A stretch of DNA of 39,043 bases, taken from positions 1-39,043 of the forward strand of contig CAMDEA010000071.1 in NCBI GenBank assembly GCA_945893045.1, written 5' to 3'. Made by a program: the position numbers and the translations under genes. Below the pieces are notes generated by a model that was not told where the DNA came from, ran no database searches, and was given only the letters and a program-made list of their open reading frames with translations. Shown here piece after piece: positions 12,901-24,900 of the stretch (within the stretch, counting starts at the first letter, position 1; the number at the start of each line of letters is the position of its first letter). The stretch comes from Planctomyces sp. SH-PL62. Lineage in GTDB: Bacteria > Planctomycetota > Planctomycetia > Planctomycetales > Planctomycetaceae.

Positions 12901-15900
12901 ATCGGCACGCAAGGGACCAGCGTCTTCACGTCGTTGGGACACAATTTGATTGGGAGTGCCCCAACGGGTAAGGGCTTCATTCACGGCCAGAACGGCGACC
13001 AAGTGGGGACGATGGCCAGCCCAATCAATCCGCAACTTGGCTTACTGGCGGACAATGGCGGTCCCACCAAGACCCATGCGTTGCTCGCGACCAGCCCGGC
13101 GATTGATGCGGGCCAATTCGACGGCGTGACATTGACCGATCAGCGCGGCCTGCCGCGCAGCCTGGATGGCAATGACGATGGCCTCTTGCAGCCGGATATC
13201 GGGGCGTTCGAGCGATTTGTCGGCTTCCTGGTGAACAGCAACCTCGACACGGTGGATGCGAATCCTGGCGATGGCTTTGCAGTGGATTCGATGGGCCGTA
13301 CCACTCTGCGAGCGGCGGTCATGGAAGCTAATGCTCGGCTCGGACGAGATGCGATCGTGTTGCCGGTGGGGACGTACCTGTTCAGCCTCGCCGGAAACGC
13401 GGAAGACGGAGCGGCGACCGGTGATCTCGACATCATCGACGAACTGCAAATTGTCGGCGTCGGCGCGGCGACGACAATCATCGACGCGGCGGACCTCGAC
13501 CGCGCGTTTGACGTGAAGTCCGGGACGAAGTTGACACTCGCAGGAGTCACCGTTCGCAACGGCAATCTGACGGGCGGAGCGGATGGCGGTGGAATCTTGA
13601 ACTCCGGCACGTTGGAACTGGTGGGCGTGACGCTCGACAGTAACGAAGCGATCTCGACCGGTTCGATCGGCGGGGCGATTCACAACCAGGGGACGCTGAC
13701 CATCAGCGATTCCAGGCTGGCCAACAATACGGCCTTTGGGTCGGGAGGCGCGGTCTACAACGTCACGGGGTTCACGGCCGCGATCAGCAACACGACGTTC
13801 GATAACAACAGTGCCGCGGGCGGTGCAGGGATCGAAAACGATAACGATGCGATGCTCAATGTTTCTGGCTCCACATTCACGAACAACGTCGCGGGTAGTC
13901 AGGGTTCCGCCATCCACAATTTTGGCGGCTCGGTCACGATCGCCAACAGCCTGTTCGATAGCAACACCGTGAATTCCGGAACGAGCGGCGGGGCCATCTC
14001 CAACCGCAACGACGGCGTGATGACCATTACGTCCTCCACTATCTCGCGGAACTTCGGCGAAATTACCGGAGGCATCACGAACTCAGGCACCGCGCAACTC
14101 ACGATCGTCGGCAGCACCATCAGTGAGAACACATCGAACAACACGGCGGCCGGACTGTCGAACGACAGCACTGGAGCGGTGACGATCACCAACAGCACCT
14201 TTTCGGGGAACGTCAATTCGGCACTTGGCGCGGGAGCCATCCGTCAGTCCGCCGGAACGCTGACCCTGACGAATAACACCATTCACGCGAACGGCAGCAA
14301 CAGTTCGTCGTTCGCGGGCGGAGTGCAGGTCGATGGTGGCACCGTCAATCTGCAAAACAACGTCATCACGGGAACGCTCAGCAGCCGCCCGGACGTGCTC
14401 GGCAGCTTCACCTCACAAGGCGGCAACTTCATCGGCCTCGTGACAACGGCCACCGGCTTCACGCAGCCAACGGACCGCACCGGCACGAGTGGCTCGCCGC
14501 TCGACCCGCAGCTTGGCCCGCTGCAAAACAACGGCGGCACGACGCTGACGCATTCGCCGTTGCGAGGTAGTCCACTGATTGATGCGGGGGCGCTGGTCGG
14601 GACGGAGTCCCAACCTACGACCGATCAACGCGGGGCCAGCCGCGCACTCGACGCCAACGGCGATGGCATCGCAACCACCGACATCGGCGCGGTCGAATTC
14701 GCGTTCTTCGTGACGACGACGGCGGACACGGTCGATGCCAATCCCGGCGATGGCATTGCGGCGGATGCGAGCGGGCAAACGTCGCTCCGTGCGGCGATCA
14801 TGGAAGCCAACGCATTCGCCGGGCATGACGTGATCTCCATTCCGGCGGGGTTCTTTGGACTGAGTCGCGGAGGAGCGAATGAAGATGCCTCCGTCGTTGG
14901 AGATTTTGATATCACCAGTTCGATGACGATCATAGGAGGGGGTGAGGGAAGCACCGTGATTGACGCGAATAGCCTCGATCGGCTCTTCGAAGTGCGGCCT
15001 GCCGCCACGTTGACACTGTCAGGTGTCACGCTGACTCATGGCTCCGTGACGGGTGACGGCGGCACGATCCGCAATTCCGGGATTTTAATCTTGCGCGATG
15101 CCGCGCTGACTTTTAGCTCGGCGACGGGTGGTGGCGGCATCAGTAACGCCGGAGGCGGCACGCTGACCGTCGAGTCTTCGAGGTTCCACAACAACACATC
15201 GAGTGGCCCCGGAGGTGCGATTCACAACGAGGGTCAGCTCTCATTGCGAAACAGCACGGTCTTTGACAACTCGGCGAGTGGTGACGGCGGCGGAATCGCA
15301 CAGTTGGGAAATGCGGCAGCGGTTATTACCGACTCAACGATCGACCACAACGAAGCGGTTCGAGGCGCTGGCATCATCAACCTCGGAACGCTGACCGTGA
15401 CGCGAAGCACGGTCTCTAACAACATTGCGTCTGCGGAAGCTGGCGGGTTCTACAACGCTGGCTTGCTGACGATTGAGTCTTCGACGATCTCGGGCAATGT
15501 TGGACAGTTTATCGTTCCGACTGGAGGTGGCGGCGGCATCCTGAATCGAGGTGGCTCTTTGTCCCTGAATCACTCGACGATCACGAGCAACCGCATCAAT
15601 GGCTCCGGCGGCGGCATCTGGAGTTCCGCGTCCACCGTGTTCTTGGCGAACTCGATCGTGGCGGGGAATCTCGCGTCGGATGGCGGTAATCCAGACCTGA
15701 GTGGCCTCTACCTCTCAGGCGGTCACAACCTCATTGGCATCAGCGCGAACTCCATCTTGCCGCCGTTTGATGACTCGAACCCCGCAGAAGGCACGGTCTA
15801 CCGACAATTCAAAGGCCTCGCCGACGGTGTGAATAACGATCGCATTGGAACAATTGCGGTGCCGATTGACGCCAAGCTTGAACCGCTGGCGTTCAACGGC

Positions 15901-18900
15901 GGGCCGACGAAGACGCACGCGCTGCTGGCTGGCAGTCCGGCGATTGATGCCGGGCAATCGGACGGCGTGACGTTGACCGATCAGCGCGGCTTGCCGCGCA
16001 GCCTGGATGGCAATGACGATGGAATTCCGCGTCCGGATATCGGGGCATTCGAGCGACTTGTCGGCTTCCTGGTGAACAGCACGCTCGACACAGTGGATGT
16101 CACTCCCGGCGACGGCATCGCGGCGGATTCGCTGGGCCGCACCACTCTGCGAGCGGCGGTCATGGAGGCCAATGCTCGACCGGGGCGCGACACGATCGTG
16201 CTGCCAGCGGGAACGTACGTCTTCACGTTGGCTGGAACTGGCGAAGACTCCGCTGCGACGGGCGATTTGGACATCACCGGAGACCTGACGATCTCTGGCA
16301 TCAGTTCGGGCACGACGATCATTGACGCCGCGGACTTGGACCGCATTTTTGACGTGCATGGCGTGACGGTCGGCATTCAGGGGGTGACGATTCGCAACGG
16401 TTCGATCAGCGGGACGTTCGGCGGTGGTCTTCGTAACGCAGCCGGAGGCAACTTGACGCTGCGAGACGTCGTCGTCCGAGAAAACGATGGGGAATTGGGC
16501 GGCGGCGGCTTGGTGAATCTGGGAACGGCGACCCTGGAGGAGACCCGCTGGGAGCAGAACTCCGGCGCTGGTGGTGGTGCAATTCTCAACTTCCAAACAC
16601 TGCACGTCGGAAACAGCGTCTTCGTGGACAACACCTCCACAGCGGCCGGTGGAGCCATTCGCAACTCTCTGGGTGTGTCCCCGCCAGTTCTCACCGTGAC
16701 CAGCTCGTCCTTTGAAAACAACACTTCGCGTGATGGCGGTGCGATTGCCAACGCGGACGTCACAGAAGCCGAAGCGACAATCACGGACACGATCTTTCTG
16801 GGAAACTCCGCGACACTCGACGGTGGCGCGATTATCAATCCCGGCGGGACGTTGACCCTGATCCGCAGCCTCTTGCAATCCAGCATCGCAGGCCGCGATG
16901 GTGGGGCGATTCATTCTACCGGTCCCGCGAACATCACGGATTCGACGGTGCAATCGAATTCCGCCGGGAATGATGGCGGCGGAGTCTTCAGTTCGGGGAC
17001 ATTGTCCGTCAGCAACAGCTTGTTTTCGGGAAACATCGGCACTGGTTCGGCGGGTGCCCTCCGAGCCTCTGGCCCGACCAGCATCATCAATTCGACAATC
17101 TCCGGCAATTCCTCGGTGAACGGCACCGGCGGGATTTCGCTCACCAATGCCGCGCTCAGCGTCGTGAACTCGACCATTCACGCCAACACGACTCAGCAAA
17201 ACGACGACGCGGGGGGCATCAAGGCGATTTCTGGCGGCACCGCGACGCTGACGAACACGGTCGTGACCGGCAGTTTGAATAACAGCCAGCCGCAAGCAGA
17301 CCTCGTGGGCAGCATCGTTTCGGCGGGGGGAAATTTCATCGGGCACAAGGGCTTGGTGGACGCTTTCACGCACGGCGTCAACGGCGATCAGGTCGGTTCG
17401 AGCGGCGCGGTGCTCAACCCGCAACTTGGTCCGCTGGCAAACAACGGCGGATCAACGCTCTCCCACTCGCCGTTGCGAGGGAGTCCGCTGATCGACGCCG
17501 GCGTGAACTCGATCAGCCTGACGACCGACCAGCGCGGAGTTGCCCGTGAACTCGACGCGAATGGCGATGGCATCGCTCAGACGGATATCGGCGCGGTCGA
17601 GTTCGCGTTCTTCGTGACGACGACGGCGGATACCGTCGATGCCAATCCCGGTGACGGCATCGCGGCAGATGCGAACGGTCAGGCGTCGCTCCGTGCAGCG
17701 ATCATGGAGGCCAACGCACTCGCGGGACACGATGTCATCTTTCTGCCAGCGGGGCGGTACGAACTCACGCGATCTGGAGCGAACGAAAACGCCGGTGCCA
17801 CCGGCGATCTCGACCTCATGTCGGCGCTGACGTTGGTCGGAGCGGCGGCCGCGACGACGATCATTGATGCCAATCAACTCGACCGTGTGTTTCACATTCA
17901 CGACAGCGGCTCGAATTCGGTGACTCTGGAGAATGTGACCGTGACCGGTGGCCGGGTTCTGGACAGCGGCGGTTTTTCGGCTCCTCGCAGCGGCGGCGGA
18001 ATCAGCAACGAACTAGGAACGCTCAAGCTGGTTGACGTGATCGTTGCAGGCAATGTGGCAGTGGAGGTGGGTGGTGGGCTGCTGAATGGTGCGGGGACGA
18101 CCACAATCCGAGGCGGCGAATTCCGAGACAATGGAGTGGACGGTCGCGGTGGGGCGATTCAAACGTCTGCGGGGATTCTGACGGTCGATGGCACACTGTT
18201 TGACGGGAACCATGTCGACAGTGCCAACTTGGGTGGTGGGGCGATCTCGGTCGATTTCACGGGGTCGGCAACGATCCAGAATGCCACGTTCACGCAGAAC
18301 AGCGCGGCCCAACAAGGCGGTGCGATCCGGGTCAACGGGGAGGCTTCAATACAAATCACGCATTCGACATTCTCCGCGAACGAGGCGATCCTGGATGGCG
18401 GGGCGATGTTTGTGGACGGTGGCACCGTCACGATCGCGGACAGTTCGTTCTCCGGAAACCACTCCGGAGAGTTTGGCGGCGGTATCGCACTTCAATCAGG
18501 TGTGCTCACGATTGACCGCACGTCGTTGACGGGCAACACAAGTCTGACTGGCGGTGGCGGCGCTGTCTCAAACGCTCAAGGAATTCTGACCATCCGCGCG
18601 AGTTCCCTTTCGGGAAATACGGGCGAAGCCGCAGTCCTTTCGGGAGCCATTTTTAGTGGAGATTCGGTCGCTGAAACGGAAATCTTCAACACGACGATTT
18701 CGGGAAATGTCGGAACAATCGGGGCCGTTTCCAATCGCAGTGGAGCCAGCACCGCGTTGACCCATTCGACGGTCTTTAACAATCGTGACAGCGGACAGGA
18801 ACGGGCGACTGCGGTCATAAACTTCGACGGGACGTTCGTTCTGAGCAATAGCCTGATTGCCGGAACCATCGGTGGTTCGGACGTGCTTGGTGCATTCGAG

Positions 18901-21900
18901 TCATTGGGCAACAACTTCATTGCCGATGTTGGCACGGCCACCGGCCTGACGAACGGTGTGAACGCCGATCAGGTGGGAACGAGTGCCTCGCCGTTGAATC
19001 CGCTGCTGGGACTGCTGGCGAACAACGGTGGGCCGACGCAGACGCACGCGTTGCTCGCCGGAAGTCCGTTAATCGATGCTGGCCGAGCCGTCAGCAGTTT
19101 TCCGGTGGGCTTCGATCAACGCGGCGTGCCGCGGACGTTCGATGGGGACAACAGCGGCACAGTGGCCCCGGATATCGGCGCGTTCGAACTCGGCACGAAT
19201 CTATTGTTCGTCAACAGCACAGCGGACAGCGTCGATGCGAACCCCGGCGACGGCATCGTGGCGGATGCTCAAGGGCGAGCGACGCTGCGCGCGGCGATCA
19301 TGGAATCGAACGCGCTCGCGGGCGTGCAGACGATTGTGATCCCGGTGGGGGTGTATTTAATCACGATCGCGGGAGCGGGTGAGGACGGCGGAGCGACGGG
19401 CGATCTGGATGTCACCGCCCCGGTCGTGATCCTCGGCGCGGGCAGCGATCTGACCGTTATCGACGCGAATCAAATCGACCGGGCATTCTCGATTCAGCCA
19501 ACGTCCAACGTGGAACTGCGCGGCGTCACAATTCGGAATGGTCGAACCGACTTTGGCGGTGCCATTACAAATGTTGGAACTCTGACGATCATAGATTCTG
19601 TCATCGAAGACAATGTCGCCACGGTGCATGGCGGCGGCATCTACAATCAAGGTGACTTGACCATCACGAATAGCAAAATGCTGGGAAACAGCGCGGACGA
19701 CACGGGTGGTGCGATCTATGGAGGTACCTTTGGGTTTCCGGCGGTCACCACGATTCGTCGCAGCGTGCTCTCCGGCAACATGGCCCGAACAGCCGGGGCG
19801 GTGTTCATGGGGACCACGCTCACGATCGAGGACAGCACAGTCGATTCCAACACAGGAAAGCAAGGCGGCGGAATCTTGCTCGGAGGTTCCGGGACAATCA
19901 CACGCTCCACAATCTCCAACAACGTGAGTCCGAGCTTTGGAGGAGGTGGCATCTACACCAATTCCCAGTTCGGCGTCCTGACAATCGACTCTTCGACGAT
20001 TTCCGGCAACCGCTCGGAAGGCAGTGGCGGATTAGGCGGAGGTGGAATTTACAGTTCGGCCGGGTTGGTTGTCTCCAACAGTACCTTCTCCGGGAACTCG
20101 GCCGAAGTTGGCGGAGCGATCCATTTCAATTCCGGCAACCCACTACCGCAATCTGTGACGAATAGCACAATCACGAACAACACCGCCGTGCAGGGCGGTG
20201 GCGTCTTCATCGCCGATCTCGCAGTGTCGGCACGACTCAGGAACTCTCTGGTTGCAGGCAATGTCGGAACGTCCGGGAACCCGGATGTTAGAGGGAGCTT
20301 CACTTCCGACGGATACAACCTGATCGGGGCGCTCGGTTCTGCAACCGGTTTCGCAAACGGGGTCAACGGCGACCTTGCTGGCATGGTGCAGGCTCCGCTC
20401 GACGCGAGACTTGGTCCGTTGGCCGACAATGGTGGTTCAACGCTCAGCCATGTGCCGTTGCTCGGCAGTCCGCTGATCGACGCAGGTGACAACACGGAAA
20501 CCTCGGCACTCGATCAGCGTGGCGCGGCGCGCATCGTCGATGGCAATGCCGATGGGACGGCGACCGTCGATATCGGAGCGGTCGAACGGTTTGAAGGTGA
20601 ACTGAGCGGGCGGGTTTTCTACGACGCCAACTCCAATGGCCAGCGTGATACTGGCGAACTGGGCATCGCCGGGCGGACGGTCTTTCTCGACATCGACCGC
20701 GACGGCGTGCGCGATGCCGGAGAGCGCAGCACGGTCACGTTGGCGGACAATCCGGCGACTAGCGGCAGCGACGAGTCGGGCACTTATGTTTTCGACAAAG
20801 TTGCGCCAGGCGGATACCTCGTCCGCGAAGTTGTGCCGATCGGCACGGTCTTCACGACGCCGTTGGGGCTGCAGCATCCCGATCCCGAATCGTTCCCGCT
20901 GTCGCGGATCGAAAGCGGTGATGGGTCGCGCGGCGTGTTGTTCAACGGAACTGAGGCGGGCACGTATTTGGGGAATGAACTCTCCAGCGCGGGGGATCTC
21001 AATGCGGACGGCTTTGACGACATGATTTTCTCGACTGAGCAATCGACTCATTACGTCGTGTTCGGCCGAGGCACCCCGTTCGCGCCGAATCTCGACGTCA
21101 CGACGCTCGACGGTACGAATGGATTCCGGATTGTCACGACTGGCAGCAATGAAGTTTTGACGCGCGGGCTGGCTGGTATCGGCGACTTCAATGGCGACGG
21201 CATTGATGACTTGGCGATCGGTGGGAAGGTGAACGGTACGGCGGACAGCGGCTTCGTCAGCATTGTGCGCGGCCGCACCGGAGGCTTCGCGGCGACGATC
21301 GACCTCGCCAGCGACGCGCTTTCAGCGACCCGGATTGCGAACTTGCCGAGCCTCAGCAGCGGGAGCGGACTCGGCGAACTCGTGGTCAGCGCCGCGGGTG
21401 ACGTGAACCGGGACGGCATCGACGACTTGCTCATCGGCGCGTTCCGCATCAACAACGACATTGGTGCGGCGTATGTGGTGTTCGGCTCCGCGGGCATTCC
21501 GCTCGCGAGCCTTTCGGTGGCGACGCTCAACGGGACGAATGGCTTTCGCGTGACGGGGACCATCTCCGGCACCGGGCTGGCCGTCAGCGCCGTGGGAGAT
21601 GTGAACGGCGACGGTTTCGACGACGTCGGCATTGGAGCATTAGGAAGCGGTGGTGCGAACGGCGCGGGATACATCGTGTTCGGCAAGAGCGCACCGTTCG
21701 CCGCCAGCTTCAGCGTCTCGACGCTCAATGGCACCAACGGATTTGAGATGGCGGGGACGCATGGATCGAATATCGGCCAGGCGATCGCCGGTGGTGATCT
21801 CAATGGCGACGGTTTCGATGACGTTGTGCTCGGCGGCTTCGGTTTCGACCTGGGTCGGGGCGAAATCTTTGTCGTCTATGGTCAGTCCGCCGGCTTCCCG

Positions 21901-24900
21901 GCCAGCGTTCCGCTGGATGGCACCGGAGCGATTCGGCAAACGCGGTTCACCGGGCCGTCCCGGTACGAACGCGCCGGGTTCTCGATCGACTTGCTCGATT
22001 TCAACGGCGACGGCTTTGATGACGTCGTGATGGGGGCTTATCTCAGCGGGTCCAGTGTCGGGCAAAACTATCTCGTGTTCGGCCAGGCCGCCGGGTTACC
22101 GGCGGAGTTTCCGCTGTCCGGTCTCTTTAGCTTTGATGAGGCCTCGGTGGCGTACCTGACGGGTCAGACAGCGCTGCCGGGTGTCGTTCTGCCCGGCGCG
22201 AGCGGCGGTGATCGCGCGGGGTTTGTCGCGAACGCGGGGGACGTGAATGGCGATGGTCTGGACGATCTGTTGATTGGCGCGGCCGCGCCGAACAATCCGG
22301 GAGGCAACACGGCCGGCAAAGGCTATGTCGTCTTCGGTCAAGCGCCGCGCGGCACGCATGCACTGCGGGTCAACTCCGGCGTGACGTCGATCGGTGACTT
22401 CGGCAACACCGCAACGTTGACGATCGCGGACCTGACGGCGAGCACGGCATCGGTCGCTGAAGTCACGGAAGGTGATTCAGGACAGGCGATCCTGACGTTC
22501 CGAGCGGAGCTAACAGCGGCGGCACCGGTGGATGTCACGTTCGTGGCGACGATCACCGGTGGGTCAGCGACCGTGGGGACTGATGTTCTCGAGCGTAGCG
22601 TCCTGCAGCGGACAATCGTCGTTCCGGCCGGACAGACGAACGTGGATTGGAGCTATGCGCTTCCAGCGGATGTGACCGACGAGTTCGATGAGACGGTGAT
22701 CGTCACGATTTCCAATGTGTCGAACGCTGTGCCGCCGGCCACCTCAACGATCACCGGAGTGATTCTCGACAACGACGCTCCGCCGACGGTGTCGATCGGC
22801 GACGCACAGGTCGTCGAAGGAGATCGCGGGCCGGCAACATTGATGTTCCCGGTGACGTTGTCCGCGACGAGCGGAAAACCAGTCTCGTTGAACTTCACGG
22901 TGACCGGTGGCACGGCGACCGCCGCGAGTGTTCCTCCCGCTCCGGAAATTCCCGGTGGCGACTTCTTTCTGCCACCCGGCGGCTTGGGATTTGTCGCGTT
23001 CGCGCCAGGCGATACGTCCAATTTCACCTTCATTGGCCTCCCGTTCGGCGAATTCTCGGATGAGCCCGACGAAACGGTGCTCGTCGAACTGTCCAATCCG
23101 ATCAACGTCACGATCGCGGACGGCCAAGCCACGGGCACGATTCTCGACGACGATGCGAATCTGGTCGTGAACAGCATGGCGGACAAAGTCGATCTCACGT
23201 CGGGTGACAGCGTGGTCAACACCGGCGTGGCGAACGAGATCACGCTGCGAGCGGCGGTGATGACGGCCAATCAGATTGCGGGCGATGACGAGATTGTCCT
23301 GCCAGCCGGCACGTTCACGTTCTCGTTGGGCACACGCTCGGAAGACGCGGCGGCTTCGGGTGATCTCGACGTGACCAGCGGCTACTTGCGGATTCGGGGT
23401 GCGGGGATCGGGCAGACGATCATTGATGCGGCGGACCTCGATCGCGTGTTTCATGTCCGTAATGGCGCGACGCTGGAATTGGTCGGGGTGACGCTGCGCA
23501 ACGGCGAGCTTGGCGACACTCAGGACGGCGGCGCGGTCGCGGTCGATGCGTCGGGGACGTTGATTCTCACCCAGGTCGAGCTTGTGGGGCACAACGCGCG
23601 CACGGGTGGTGCATTGTTCTTGCAGGCGAACTCGACGCTGACGGTGTCTCAAGCGACGTTCACCGACAACACCGCGTCGGGAGCGACGGGGTTGGGTGGT
23701 GCGATCGCCACGACTGGAGCGGGCATCACGCTCAACGTGGCCGACAGCACGTTCCGGAACAACAAGGCGGTGACTGGCGGTGGTGCGATCTTCAACACGG
23801 GGACGCTGACGGTCAGCGGCAGCACGTTTGAATCGAATCGGGCGGAAGCGGTCAGTTCGAGTCAGTCGTCGCGCGGTGGAGCGATCTTTTCCAGTTCGGG
23901 AACGACGCTGTCGATCGCGACCAGCACGTTCTCGCAGAATTCGACGACGTCGCGCGGCAGCGGACAATCGACCGGCGGTGGCGTCGCGGCGGATACCAGC
24001 ACCACGGTCACGATCACCGGCAGCACGTTCGACCACAACGCGGCGACGGCGGCGGCCGGAGCGACCGGTACGACGCGCGTCGGCGGTGGCTTGTGGACGC
24101 GCGGGGCGGCGACGATCACGAACTCGACGTTCTCGGCCAACACGGCGGACTTCGACGGCGGTGGGTTGTTTCATCAGACCGGCACGCTGTCGCTCAATCA
24201 TGTCACGATTGCGCGGAATGTCTCCGGCCGGAATGGCGGTGGCGTCGCGGTCGCGAGCGGTTCGGCCAGCGTGAAGAACTCGTTGATCGCCACGAACTCT
24301 TCGACGACCAGCAATCCGGACGTGCATGGCACGTTCGTCTCGCTGGGGCACAACCTGATCGGTAATCGCGGACTGGTGACAAGCTTCACTGCCGGGCAGA
24401 ACGGCGATCTGGTTGGCGAAGCCGGCGCGGTCATTGATCCGAAGTTGCTCGACCTGGCCAATAACGGCGGGCCGACCAAAACGCATGCCTTGGAAGTTCG
24501 GCAAATCGGCGTGACGGTCGTCTTCAGTCCGGCGGTCGATGCCGGTGACGACACAGACGCGCCGCAGTTCGATCAGCGCGGTCTGCCGCGCGACGTCGAT
24601 GGCCGGGATCTCGGCACGGCGACGGTCGATATCGGTGCGTTCGAGTTGCCGCTCAATCGGCGACCGACACTCGCGGCGCAGAACTTCACGATCACTGAGA
24701 ACTCGTCACAAGGGATGTTGATCGGCCGTGTGGTCTTCGGCGATCCGGACGGCAATCTGCGTTCGATCGTCATCACGGACGGCGATCGCGATGACTTCAC
24801 GTTCGATGCCGCGACCGGCGACCTGTTCGTCAAGGCGCCGTTCGACTTTGAAGCGGATGCGTCGTACTCGCTGACGCTGCGAGCGACCGACACGGCGGAC

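Noticed and set aside
15715..17424. Long minus-strand open frame (569 codons) inside the giant gene
   Set aside because: It is antisense to conserved beta-helix units, is Arg/His/Val rich, and has no recognisable domain. Long antisense frames are expected opposite GC-rich, codon-biased repeats.
22744..24504. Minus-strand open frame of 586 codons
   Set aside because: Same reason: Arg-rich translation of the antisense of Calx-beta and beta-helix units, no domain, no ribosome binding site.
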